NCBI GenBank assembly: GCA_030595125.1
Contig: JAUVDV010000010.1
Coordinates: 1-64,000 of the forward strand
From: Deltaproteobacteria bacterium
GTDB taxonomy: Bacteria; Myxococcota_A; Polyangia; JAAYKL01
DNA length: 64,000 nt
Direction: 5' to 3'
The position numbers and the translations under genes are program-made. Position 1 is the first letter of the stretch. Every line of letters starts with the position of its first letter. Under the pieces are notes generated by a model, which was given only the letters and a program-made list of their open reading frames with translations, was not told the origin of the DNA and searched no databases. Below, in pieces: positions 16,622-27,719 of this stretch.

Positions 16622-16870
16622 ATGAAGATCGAAGTTTTGGGCACGGGATGCGCCAAATGCACCAAGCTCCACGCGCTGGTGGAGAAAGTAGTCGCACAGG
16701 TCGGCGCCGATGCCGAGGTCGTAAAGGTCGAGAGCCTGGACGACATTATCAACTATGGTGTCGCACTCACCCCGGCGCTGGTGATCGACGGCACGATCAA
16801 GGCTGCCGGGAGAATACCAAAAGCCGCGCAGATCGAAACCTGGCTTCAAGAGGCGGAGCCAAAGGAGTAA
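16622..16870 (+). CDS. Small thioredoxin-fold redox protein (TIGR00412 type)
   Basis: 82 residues: KIEVLGTGCAKCTKLHALVEK carries the CxxC (CAKC), and GVALTPALVIDGTIKAAGRIP carries the cis-Pro and the characteristic 'PALVIDG.I...G..P' ending of redox-active disulfide protein 2. A strong AAGGAGG precedes the ATG, 11 nt after the permease stop. This protein regularly sits beside DUF318 permeases. It probably moves electrons between the cytoplasm and CcdA or the permease Cys pair. Confidence 0.92.
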   Translation: MKIEVLGTGCAKCTKLHALVEKVVAQVGADAEVVKVESLDDIINYGVALTPALVIDGTIKAAGRIPKAAQIETWLQEAEPKE

Positions 16871-16876
16871 CTATCG

Positions 16877-17587
16877 ATGCTGGATGATCTGATGACCAAC
16901 GCGGGCGGGTACATCGACACTAATCCGTGGCTGGCTATCATGGCGGTGTTCGTAGGCGGCGTCCTGACCGCGTCCAATCCCTGCGTCCTCGCCATGATCC
17001 CGCTCACGATGAGCTTTGTGGCCGGGCGCAAGGAAGAAGGCAGGCCGGGGGTTCTTCGCGCCTTCGGTTTCTCCATGGTCTTCGTACTGGGGCTCTCGAT
17101 CACCTTCACGGTTCTGGGAATGGTCGCCGCGCTCGCCGGCAAGATGTACGGCGACGTATCGGGAGTGTGGAACTGGATCGTCGCCTTCGTCTGCGTCGCC
17201 ATGGGGATCCATCTCATGGACGTTGTGACCATTCCGATCCCGTCGTTTGGAGACAGGATCCTGCCCAGGACGCGAGGTTTTCTGGGCGCGCTGCTGCTCG
17301 GCCTGTTGTTCGGGCTGGTCTCGGCACCGTGCGCGGCCCCCATTCTGGTCGTGTTGTTGACCTATCTCGCGGGCTCGGGCGCTTCGGTTGCCTACGGCGG
17401 CACGCTGCTGTTGGTCTACGCCCTCGGACACAGTCTACTGATCCTCATCGCGGGTACCTCAATGGGCGCGGCCCGCACACTCATCGAAAACAAAAGGATG
17501 ACCGGAACAATGGCCATCCTTCGCAAGGTGGCGGGCGCGGTGATCGTGCTCGTCGGCCTCTACTTCGGCTACAGGGGTTTGATATGA
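16877..17587 (+). CDS. ccdA: CcdA-type thiol-disulfide electron transporter
   Basis: 236 residues, six transmembrane helices. The two redox cysteines sit in the conserved contexts ASNPCVLAMIPLT and VSAPCAAPILVV. CcdA/DsbD beta-domain proteins carry reducing equivalents across the inner membrane to extracytoplasmic thioredoxin-like partners. It lies 6 nt after the small thioredoxin and overlaps the next gene by 4 nt (ATGA), which places electron donor, membrane carrier and periplasmic acceptor in one operon. Confidence 0.93.
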   Translation: MLDDLMTNAGGYIDTNPWLAIMAVFVGGVLTASNPCVLAMIPLTMSFVAGRKEEGRPGVLRAFGFSMVFVLGLSITFTVLGMVAALAGKMYGDVSGVWNWIVAFVCVAMGIHLMDVVTIPIPSFGDRILPRTRGFLGALLLGLLFGLVSAPCAAPILVVLLTYLAGSGASVAYGGTLLLVYALGHSLLILIAGTSMGAARTLIENKRMTGTMAILRKVAGAVIVLVGLYFGYRGLI

Positions 17588-18024
17588 AAAGACAAGTTTT
17601 CAAAATCAGCATCGTCATGAGCGTGCTGTTCACGTTGGTGATGCTCGCAGCGAGCTGCAAGCAAGAAGTGGCGGCGCCCGAAAAAGCCGCAGTCACACCA
17701 GAGACTGCAAACACCTCGGCAACCCAGGCGGCGACATCAAGAGTGGCCAAGGTAGTGTTTGTCGGCCAGAAGCAGGCGTGCGACTGCACTCGCAAACGCA
17801 TCGACGGCTCATGGGCGGCGCTGCAGGCAGCTGCGGGCGCTCGCAAGCACATTCCTATCGAACGGATCTACATGGATACCGACGAGGCAAAAGTCGAGCC
17901 TTATGAGGAGATGCGCGCCATCATGGTGCTTCCGGCGATCTACCTGCTCGATGGATCCGGAAAGCTGCTCGACATGGTGCAAGGTGAGGTAACAGCCGAC
18001 AATTTCGACCGCATTCTACAATGA
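17584..18024 (+). CDS. Thioredoxin-like lipoprotein with CxC motif
   Basis: 146 residues. The signal peptide ends in the lipobox LAASC (Cys24), followed by a Thr/Ala/Glu-rich linker. The mature domain has KVVFVGQKQACDCTRKRI in place of the usual WCxxC, so the redox pair is Cys-Asp-Cys, then MVLPAIYLLDGSGKLLDMVQGE with the cis-Pro and thioredoxin-like C-terminal strand. It is probably the extracytoplasmic partner reduced by CcdA. The CxC spacing is unusual for a thioredoxin and could instead bind metal. The start overlaps the ccdA stop. Confidence 0.82.
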   Translation: MKRQVFKISIVMSVLFTLVMLAASCKQEVAAPEKAAVTPETANTSATQAATSRVAKVVFVGQKQACDCTRKRIDGSWAALQAAAGARKHIPIERIYMDTDEAKVEPYEEMRAIMVLPAIYLLDGSGKLLDMVQGEVTADNFDRILQ

Positions 18025-18036
18025 AGAAGATCATCT

Positions 18037-19086
18037 TCAGGGGTCGCCGCGCTGCTTGCCGGCCTCGTACAGCGCGATCAACTCGGCCACCGCAGACGTG
18101 GCAGGAAGAACCCCGGATGACACCTTGAGTTCGACTTCGGCCAGGGCGGCCGAAATATTGGGGTCAGTGATGAACTTGTCCACAACGTGCTCTTCGAGCA
18201 TCGCGTGCATCCACCCCAAACTCTGCATACTTCTCCTGCGTTCGAACACGCCCGAGGATCCGATGTTCTCCATGAAGCTCTGTACTACTTCCCAGATCTC
18301 CTCCACGCCTTCGTGGGCCAACGACGAGCATGTATAGGCGCGGGTCCGCCACCCTTCAGTGGCCGGCATGAGATAGTGGATCGCGCGTTCGTACTCCGAG
18401 CGAGCCAGTTGCGCGCGCCGCTTGTTGTCGCCGTCCGCCTTGTTGATGACGAGAGCGTCCGCCATCTCCACCACGCCCCGCTTGATCCCCTGGAGTTCGT
18501 CCCCTGCCCCCGCGATCATCAGGAGGAGGAAGAAATCCACCATGGAACGGACGGAGATCTCGCTTTGACCGACACCGACGGTCTCAATGATCACCACGTC
18601 GAACCCTGCCGCCTCGCACACCAGCATCGTCTCGCGTGTCTTGCGCGCCACGCCGCCGAGGGTTCCTCCCGTGGGAGATGGGCGAATGAAGCAACGAGTA
18701 TCGCGAGCGAGATCTTCCATTCTGGTCTTGTCCCCGAGTATGGATCCACCGGTGCGGGTGCTCGACGGATCTATGGCCAGCACCGCAACCTTCTTTCCTT
18801 TTTCGAGCAGATCTCCTCCGAGCGCTTCGATGAAGGTGCTCTTGCCTACCCCGGGAACTCCCGTGACGCCTATTCTGATGGAGTTTCCGGTGTGGGGAAG
18901 GATGCGCTTGAGCACCTCCTGGGCCATGTCCATGTGGGCTCTGGAGTTGCTCTCCACCAGGGTTATCGTCCGCGCGAGGATTGTCCGATCACCGGCCAGC
19001 ACCCCCTCCACATGATCGTCCATGGTGAGATCTCTTCGAAGAGATCTGGTCGGCCTGCCCGCGCTTTTACTGTTCTTGTCTCGCAT
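18037..19086 (-). CDS. meaB: MeaB/ArgK-type GTPase chaperone of methylmalonyl-CoA mutase
   Basis: 349 residues. G3E P-loop GTPase: Walker A GVTGVPGVGKST, switch region IDPSSTRTGGSILGDKTRM, ETVGVGQSE and the base-recognition NKADGDN. MeaB guards cobalamin loading and reactivation of methylmalonyl-CoA mutase. Consistently, the mutase subunits lie 2.7 kb away on the same strand. A shorter start at MDDHVEGVLAGD (19023) is also possible. Confidence 0.95.
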   Translation of the reverse strand: MRDKNSKSAGRPTRSLRRDLTMDDHVEGVLAGDRTILARTITLVESNSRAHMDMAQEVLKRILPHTGNSIRIGVTGVPGVGKSTFIEALGGDLLEKGKKVAVLAIDPSSTRTGGSILGDKTRMEDLARDTRCFIRPSPTGGTLGGVARKTRETMLVCEAAGFDVVIIETVGVGQSEISVRSMVDFFLLLMIAGAGDELQGIKRGVVEMADALVINKADGDNKRRAQLARSEYERAIHYLMPATEGWRTRAYTCSSLAHEGVEEIWEVVQSFMENIGSSGVFERRRSMQSLGWMHAMLEEHVVDKFITDPNISAALAEVELKVSSGVLPATSAVAELIALYEAGKQRGDP

Positions 19087-19219
19087 CTGCCCAGAAGCTT
19101 ACACGAACACACGAGAGAGTGACACTATTGGAAGGGATGGCATGATTTAGATCTTGAACAAATCCAATATTGAGTAGGAAACTGACCCTGGGACTTTCAA
19201 TTTTCAAAGGAGGCGGTTT

Positions 19220-19876
19220 ATGAGCAGGTCTATCTATCTGTGCGCGCTGTCGACCGTTGCGATCTGTCTGCTCTTTGGAGAGTCTGCCGCCCAGGCGGCC
19301 GTTCAGGAAAACCAGACGGAAGGACAGGAGACAAACGCCGAAGAAACATCCCAACAAACAACAGCGGATCTCCGGTTTGCCGAACCCCTGCTGTTGAGCC
19401 AGGGGACACTCCAACTCGGAGGGATAATCTCGTTCGGTGTCAGGCTACCACTTGACGACGAGTCTGATAATAGTTTCGGATACTCAGTCATGCCGCACGT
19501 CGGGATCTTCGTCATCGACAACCTGGAACTGGCGCTTTATGTCGGCCACTACGGCGCCGTCGGCGGTGGCGATTACTACGGAGATAACTTTCAATTCGGC
19601 GCGAACGTGAGGTGGGTTTTCGACATCGACACCATCATCTATCCCTACCTCGGTGCACGTTTCGGCATGTCCTTCTTCGGCTTGGTCGGGGAGGGTGTGA
19701 ACACCGCCATCTCGGCAGGCGTCCCCGCCGGTATTCTCATCGGGTTGAACCGACACGTCGCAATCGATATTGGCTTGAGCTTAAACTACAACCAGACGGT
19801 CTCCGGCCCATTCAAGGAGTCCCCGGGCCAACTCTACATTCCCGCCGGATACCTCGGCATCGAGGCGTTCTTCTAG
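19220..19876 (+). CDS. Outer-membrane beta-barrel protein
   Basis: 218 residues. Signal peptide to about AAQAA, a Gln/Glu/Thr-rich spacer, then alternating amphipathic strands (LQLGGIISFGVRLPL, NLELALYVGHYGAVG, YLGARFGMSFFG) and a terminal Phe (YLGIEAFF), all typical of small outer-membrane barrels. AAGGAGG lies 9 nt before the ATG. It stands alone between meaB and the GH114 gene, both on the other strand. No specific function can be assigned. Confidence 0.85.
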   Translation: MSRSIYLCALSTVAICLLFGESAAQAAVQENQTEGQETNAEETSQQTTADLRFAEPLLLSQGTLQLGGIISFGVRLPLDDESDNSFGYSVMPHVGIFVIDNLELALYVGHYGAVGGGDYYGDNFQFGANVRWVFDIDTIIYPYLGARFGMSFFGLVGEGVNTAISAGVPAGILIGLNRHVAIDIGLSLNYNQTVSGPFKESPGQLYIPAGYLGIEAFF

Positions 19877-19908
19877 CGATACAGGATCAAGACCCCAGTA
19901 CCAATACC

Positions 19909-19936
19909 CAGTACTCAGTACTCAGTACTCAGTACT
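19909..19936. repeat. 7-bp microsatellite (CAGTACT)x4
   Basis: Four exact tandem copies of CAGTACT, preceded by two decayed ones (CCAGTACC, AATACC). It sits in the 69-bp gap between two convergent genes. Confidence 0.9.
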
Positions 19937-19945
19937 CCAAAGGTC

Positions 19946-20841
19946 TCAATCGCAGTTCAGATACCAGGCGTCCAGCTCCCATGTCTTTATCAAGGTCGAA
20001 AAATCTTCGATGGACGAGTCGCCACAGACGCTTAGCACCATCGCCGGGCCGTCGGCCTCGTTGTCCACGTACTCCACGTGAAAGACAGCCCTGCCGCTGT
20101 CGGTGAAGGGAGCGAGCATGTCGCACTCATTCCAGTTGAGACACTCCTCGTTCAACGCCCAGTCGAACAATCCCTCCAGATCCGCCACCTGCTCCAGGTC
20201 GTTCTTCAGCCCGACGGACAGCCCCCGCAAGTGGGCCTCGTTCGCAAGAAAAGTGTTGTAGTCGATCTGATCCGGGTAGGTCAGACCCAGACCGTTACTG
20301 TTGGCGTAACCGTCAACGTTATCGGGCTCCACACCGTCGCAGTCTTTTGTGACCGCCAGATCGAGGCGCGCTTTCATGATGTCCCACACAGTGGAGTCAT
20401 TGGTGTCGATCCAGGCCTCTCCAGGCCACCCATCGAGAGGAGAGCCGATCGCTCCGGGCGGAAAGTCGGAAGCGTCAGGCCTCCACTCTTCGTAGCTGCC
20501 CGCCGAGAAGTAACAGATCACGACTCGTCCGTCCGCATGCAGCTCGTCGATCAGATCGGTGGTCGAATCGAAGAGGTCGATATCGTACATTTCCACGTCT
20601 ACCGAGGTATCCACGATCCCCTGAATCTGCCACTGCCATGTCGTGCCGACAGCGGGCTGCCACGGATCGGAATCGGTGTCTGTGTCCGAGTCGGTGTCAC
20701 TGTCAGTGTCGGAGTCTGAGTCTGTATCGGTGTCTGAGTCTGTATCGACGTCCGTGTCGCCACCCGCCGTATCACTGCCTGCCTCCGAATGGCAACCGAC
20801 AAATAATAGGATGCAGACATACGCCGTAATGATACGGGTCA

Positions 20842-20842
<1 letters not shown>
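19946..20842 (-). CDS. (S/T)D-stalk lipoprotein with GH114-like (endo-alpha-1,4-polygalactosaminidase) domain
   Basis: 298 residues. Lipobox FVGC (Cys17), an SD/TD stalk at ~29-59, then a TIM-barrel-like domain with the GH114 marks VVICYFSAGSYEEWRPD (~107-123), DCDGVEPDNVDGY (~167-179) and LSVGLKNDLEQ. GH114 enzymes cut galactosaminogalactan-type polymers. The ATG overlaps the stop of the methylmalonyl-CoA mutase large-subunit gene by one base, an odd operon partner for a surface hydrolase. Confidence 0.87.
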
Positions 20843-22982
<2,140 letters not shown>

Positions 22983-22983
<1 letters not shown>

Positions 22984-25079
22984 TACCTGACTCCTATCTT
23001 GTCGAGGAATGCACTGAGCATCCCGTGGTTGTCGGCGCGAAGGTGAATGAATTCGTCGACGCCCGTTTCCTTGTGGGAGTCGATCTGTTTTTTGGGATAT
23101 CCCGCGAGCACGACGATGACGCCCGGAGCTTTCTCCTTGAGCCTGCGTACAAACGGCGGAACCAGCTCCGGATAAGTGGGGTCGGTGGAGCATATCACTG
23201 CGATTGGCGCCTCCGAATCGACGGTTGCATCCGCCGCCGCCCCCGGGTCGTCGAAGCCGTCGTTGCCGACGACATCGAAACCGGCCACCTCGAAGAACCC
23301 CCTGGTGAAGTCGGCCCGGGGTTTGTGCTGGGGAATGGGCCCCATGTTGGCGAGGAAAACCTTTGGACGCGCGCCGGTCTCACTCTCATGGTTTTCGCTG
23401 CGCTCTCTCAGTGTCTCGAACATCTGCGCGCTCCGGAACATTTGCAGAGGCTTGACGACGGCCCCCTCCCCCGCCCCGGATCTCCACGCATGTGCGATCT
23501 CTCCCAGGGTTGCCCCGTCTTTGGCCGCAGTAATCGCCGCATCCACAACCTGTTCTGAGCCCGCTTTTAGCGCCACCGACACGCCGGTTCGGGCCGCAGC
23601 CACTTGCGCCGATCGACTCGCATGCAGCGCGCTGTGGTCGGGCCCACGGGGATCGAGTTTTTGCTCACCGAGGTTGGGATGCATGTTGGTCCCCACCAGA
23701 ACCTCCGAGCGAACAGCAAGTTTACCGAACCGCTCCTTCGCCCCCGTTTCGCAAATGGACTGAGGAAATCCCTCAGACAGCGCAGCGCTCATGCCGCCCT
23801 TCTTTTCTATCTCGCGGAACATGTCCCACGACTTGTGGGCCAGTTGATCTGTCAGCCACTCCACGTACCAGGAGCCTCCTGCCGGATCGACCACTTTGCC
23901 GAGGTTGGCCTCTTCTCTCAAGATGACCTGCGTGTTCCGCGCGATCCTTGCGCTGAACTCATCTGCCTCGCGCACGGCCTCGTCGAAGGGGCTGGCGTCG
24001 ATGGACTCCGCCCCTGCCACTGCGGCACAGAATGTCTCTGTGGTCGTCCGCAGCATGTTGACCCACGGGTCGTATTTCGTCTGGTTTCTACTCGATGTTC
24101 GCACGTGGATATGTGTACGCCCGTGCTCCTCGTCTCCTCCGAAGGCCTCGACCACCCGTGACCACAGAAGTCTCGCCGCGCGCAGCTTGGCAATCGAAAT
24201 GAAGAACCGGGAGTCGACCGAGAACTCCATGCACATTTGCCGCGCCGCATCGTTCACCGGAATGCCACTCTCCACCAGCACGCGCATGTACTGCGCACCG
24301 GTGGCGATGGCGAACCCCAGCTCATCGACTACGCTCGCCCCCGCGTCGTGGTACGGATGGGTCCTGACCACTACCGTCCGCAAGCCCGGCGCGTTGTCGA
24401 CAGCCCACTTCGCAAGCGTGGACATCTCTGTGAAAGAATGCTCCACAGGAGCGCATAGACTTCCGCGTTGCGCGAGAACCCCGAGCGGATCCGAGCCCAC
24501 TGTTCCACTGAGATCGGCCGGGTTCTTTCCCGCTTTTTTCAGGTGTGCGCCCAGAAGCGCGATGAACGGAAGCACCGCGTCGCCGCAGTTCACCGTGAGG
24601 GGCAGCCCCGCCACGTCAATCCCTTTGAAACACTCGTCGAGATCCGCCGCCGTCGCCATGGATACACCGTCCTTGCCAACCTCTCCTTCGTCGGCCTCGT
24701 CGGGATCCACACCTCTTCGCGCGGCAGTATCGAGCACCAGGTTCACCCCCGTGCAGCCTCGCTCGATCTCGCGGGCCAGCATATCGTTGACTTCCTTGGG
24801 CGTGGCGCGGGAGACACTCTGGCAAACCTCCCAGGGTTCGCGCGGGCCGGACTGTGCCCTCGAGCCCCTCACGAAGGGAGCCGCGCCGGGAACCGATCCC
24901 ATGTGCGCAATTCCTTCCAGGTCGCTCTTGTTGAATATTGGCTGCAAGGTGATCCCCTCGGGGGTATCGGTCAGCAACTTCTTCTCGAAAGGGGCTCCCT
25001 TGAGCGCCGCAGTCGCGGCTTCTCGCCATTCCTCATAGGAAGGTTTCTCAAAATCCGAAAGCAAAGTGTCCCTGGCCAT
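22983..25079 (-). CDS. mutA: Methylmalonyl-CoA mutase small subunit
   Basis: 698 residues from [10 protein letters not shown], chosen because AGGAG lies 7 nt upstream; an ATG at 25112 would precede it. The TIM-barrel part parallels MutB ([40 protein letters not shown]). The C-terminal B12-like domain lacks DxHxxG: the equivalent region reads [13 protein letters not shown], as expected for the non-catalytic subunit. It is first gene of the mutA-mutB-GH114 run. Confidence 0.94.
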
Positions 25080-25198
25080 GTATTTCTCCTGTTCTTCCCA
25101 CCGACGAATCACGGTATCCTTCGAGACCTCCGGTTTTCAAGGGAAAAAGGGGATTCCGGTCCGTTGGTATTTTCCCTATATGTGGTATAAGTGCGGTC

Positions 25199-26110
25199 AT
25201 GGAATCGAGCACACCGCCTATTTCCAGCTCCGGCGCGCCTGCCCTTCGACCAGCTGTCGTCAAGGTAGCCCCCGATCCGATGATCGGCAAGATCCTGATG
25301 GGTCGGTTCCGGATAAACTCCAAAATCGCCAGGGGCGGGATGGGGGCGGTCTACCTCGCTCGCAAGGTCGACAGCGGCGACATCTTCGCGGTGAAGGTTC
25401 TCCACAGGGACATCGTTCTCGATCCCCGAATGAGAGAACGCTTCTTCAACGAGGCATACGCCGCAAAGAGAATCGATCACCCGGCGGTGGTCAGAACCTA
25501 CGAGGTGGGCGAGACCGTATCGGGAGAGATCTTCATCGCGATGGAGTACGTCGACGGCCCTCCCCTGAGACGCCTGTTGCGAAAAGGCTCCATCGATTCG
25601 AATCGCGTGGTCCTCCTGAGCGCGGCGATCGCACAGGGTCTTGCGGCCGCGCATGTTTCCGGAGTGATCCATCGGGATCTCAAACCGGAGAATGTGCTCG
25701 TTCCTCGTAGCCTCAAGGCCGACAGCGTGGCCAAGATTGTGGATTTCGGAATCGCCCGCATAATTGACGCGCCGAGGATAACAACAACCCGTCACGTGAT
25801 AGGGACCCCCCAGTACATCTCGCCGGAGCAGGCCATGGGAGAACCGGTCGACAGAAGAACGGATGTCTACTCACTCGGAGTGATGATGTACGAAATGCTA
25901 ACCGGGGCTCTCCCCTTCCACGACAAGGATCCGGAAAAGCTGCTTCGCAAACATATCAAGTCCAGACCCATTCCCATACACAAGCTCTCCATCCCCTTCG
26001 GCATCGACCCGGTACTGGAGAATGTGGTGATGGACTGCCTGAAAAAATCTCCGGAGGCCCGACCGAGCACGATGGAAGACATCGTCTCCAGGCTGGGCGC
26101 TGTCGGCTGA
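25199..26110 (+). CDS. Serine/threonine protein kinase (bacterial Hanks type)
   Basis: 303 residues, essentially one kinase domain with a 30-residue leader. Motifs: glycine loop IARGGMGAVYLA, VAIK-equivalent FAVKVLH, catalytic HRDLKPENVL, DFGIARI, and GTPQYISPEQAMGE in the activation segment. No transmembrane helix or sensory domain follows, so it is a soluble kinase. Its stop directly abuts the stop of the convergent lipoprotein gene with no gap. Substrates unknown. Confidence 0.96.
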   Translation: MESSTPPISSSGAPALRPAVVKVAPDPMIGKILMGRFRINSKIARGGMGAVYLARKVDSGDIFAVKVLHRDIVLDPRMRERFFNEAYAAKRIDHPAVVRTYEVGETVSGEIFIAMEYVDGPPLRRLLRKGSIDSNRVVLLSAAIAQGLAAAHVSGVIHRDLKPENVLVPRSLKADSVAKIVDFGIARIIDAPRITTTRHVIGTPQYISPEQAMGEPVDRRTDVYSLGVMMYEMLTGALPFHDKDPEKLLRKHIKSRPIPIHKLSIPFGIDPVLENVVMDCLKKSPEARPSTMEDIVSRLGAVG

Positions 26111-27682
26111 CTACTGCCGGCTCTCGATGATCTCGTCCATGGCCTTTTTCAACACTGCGCGTTCCTGAGACGTGGCCGCCGTAATCTTGGCCTTGCGAAT
26201 GACAGGGATTGAGGCAAACGATCGCCGTGCCGACAGTCCCCGAGCTGCTGCGAAACGAACCTGCATGTTTGTGTCTTCCAGCATCCTTTCCTCCAGCACC
26301 TGCCTGGCCCGATCATCCGGCACAGATATGAGGTCTTTCACCGCGCGCAGTCGAACAGTGGCGCTCCTGGACTTTGCGTAGAACATGAGATCCTGGATGG
26401 ACGGCATCTCCCCTGAGGAATGGGCGGTCTTCTTTCCGGAAGCTGCCTCTCCTTTAACCTGTTTGTATCCCGAGGCTTTCGGTTCTTCTTCGATCTCGGC
26501 CTCTTTCGCGGCCTTTTGGGCGGCCTTCTTCGCAGCTATCTTCTCCTCACGCTCCGCTTTCTTTCGCTCACGTTCGGCCTTCAGTTCTTCCTGCCTGGCC
26601 TTTTTTGCTGCCTTCTTCGCAGCTATCTTCTCCTCACGCTCCGCTTTCTTTCGCTCACGCTCCGCCTTCAGTTCTTCCTGCCTGGCCTTTTTCGCAGCCT
26701 CCTTCGCGGCCTTCTTCTCTGCCTTCCTGGCGGCTATCTCGTCAATTTTCGTATTCTCTGCCTCCGGTTCCGGATCGGATGCGGTCGGTTCTTCCAGCCC
26801 GGCATCGACTTCGGGCTCGTTAACCCCATCCCGGCCTTCCCCTGCAAGGGGAAGGGGAAGTTGTTGGCGGCCAGCTTTCAATGGCGGCTCTTCCATGGGA
26901 GCCCGATCTCCCGATCGCTCGCCATAAATCTGATCCGCGAGGGAATCCCAGGTAACGGGCTCCTGCCCCGCAATGATCACCGCCAGACGATCTATTTCCG
27001 ATCGCACCATGTACGCCTTCTCGGGGGGAACCTCCTTTTGACCTCGCTCCAGATAGTCGATGTACTTCTCCTGGGCGCGGGGCCAGTCCTTTGCCCTGGT
27101 GACCGCCAACGCCGCCTCGAAAAGCAACTCCACGTCTCCCGTGTACTGGTAGGCCTTATCGAAACTGACCGCTGCGTTCGCATATTCACCATCGTCGAGG
27201 CTGTCCGTTGCCTCGAGGGAAGCCAGGCTCCCACGCAGCCACTGACTCGCCAGACTGCGCCCGACAGGCTCGTCGCCGGCCTTGACGGCTGCGTCGATGC
27301 GATCGATCTCCTCGTTCAGATCAGCGGCAAGCCGGGCCGGAACGCCTTCCACCACAGAAAGGTACGCCTGGTAGCCCTCCAGAGCCTGCTTGTGCTTCCC
27401 ATTCATGAAGAGCAGATGAGCAACACCCAGCCGTCGTTGCGAAGTTGGCTCTCTGGACAGAGCGGCCTTCATTTGCTCGACAGCGCCCTCGAAATCCCTT
27501 GCCTCCGCAAGTTCGAAAGCACCCCGCTCCAGCTCGGAGGGATCGGTGGACTCACCGGGCGAAACTGTTTTATCGGGCCCTCCTCCACCGCAATACGTGA
27601 CGACGGAAGTTGCCAGAATACACACCGCCAGAGCAAAGACGCCCCTACTCGAAGAATATGAAGTCCTGTATTCGTTTTTCAT
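26111..27682 (-). CDS. Lipoprotein with TPR-like, coiled-coil and HEAT-like regions
   Basis: 523 residues. Signal peptide with lipobox VTYC (Cys31), a TPR-like helical region (~50-260; AFELAEARDFEGAVEQMKAAL, KAYQYTGDVELLFEAALAV), a low-complexity Lys/Ala/Glu coiled coil (~325-400), and a C-terminal HEAT-like part (DLMFYAKSRSATVRLRAVKDL). The coiled coil contains a 29-residue unit in exact tandem duplication. A dispersed hairpin element inserted in frame is translated as QLPLPLAGEGRDGVNE (~275-290). Function unknown; a scaffold role would fit. Confidence 0.82.
   Translation of the reverse strand: MKNEYRTSYSSSRGVFALAVCILATSVVTYCGGGGPDKTVSPGESTDPSELERGAFELAEARDFEGAVEQMKAALSREPTSQRRLGVAHLLFMNGKHKQALEGYQAYLSVVEGVPARLAADLNEEIDRIDAAVKAGDEPVGRSLASQWLRGSLASLEATDSLDDGEYANAAVSFDKAYQYTGDVELLFEAALAVTRAKDWPRAQEKYIDYLERGQKEVPPEKAYMVRSEIDRLAVIIAGQEPVTWDSLADQIYGERSGDRAPMEEPPLKAGRQQLPLPLAGEGRDGVNEPEVDAGLEEPTASDPEPEAENTKIDEIAARKAEKKAAKEAAKKARQEELKAERERKKAEREEKIAAKKAAKKARQEELKAERERKKAEREEKIAAKKAAQKAAKEAEIEEEPKASGYKQVKGEAASGKKTAHSSGEMPSIQDLMFYAKSRSATVRLRAVKDLISVPDDRARQVLEERMLEDTNMQVRFAAARGLSARRSFASIPVIRKAKITAATSQERAVLKKAMDEIIESRQ
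26523..26696. repeat. 87-bp in-frame tandem duplication
   Basis: 26523-26609 and 26610-26696 differ at only a few bases and encode two copies of a Lys/Ala/Glu-rich 29-residue coiled-coil segment. The near identity at the DNA level suggests a recent duplication. Confidence 0.92.
26822..26863. repeat. Dispersed hairpin element, copy A (inside a CDS)
   Basis: ACCCCATCCCGGCCTTCCCC, then TGCA, then AGGGGAAGGGGAAG. The same sequence occurs at 41620-41666 (inverted) and 50944-50990. Here it sits in frame inside the lipoprotein gene. Confidence 0.9.
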
Positions 27683-27719
27683 GTGGGGGATTGTATATCA
27701 GGGGGCGAAAAACAGAAGA

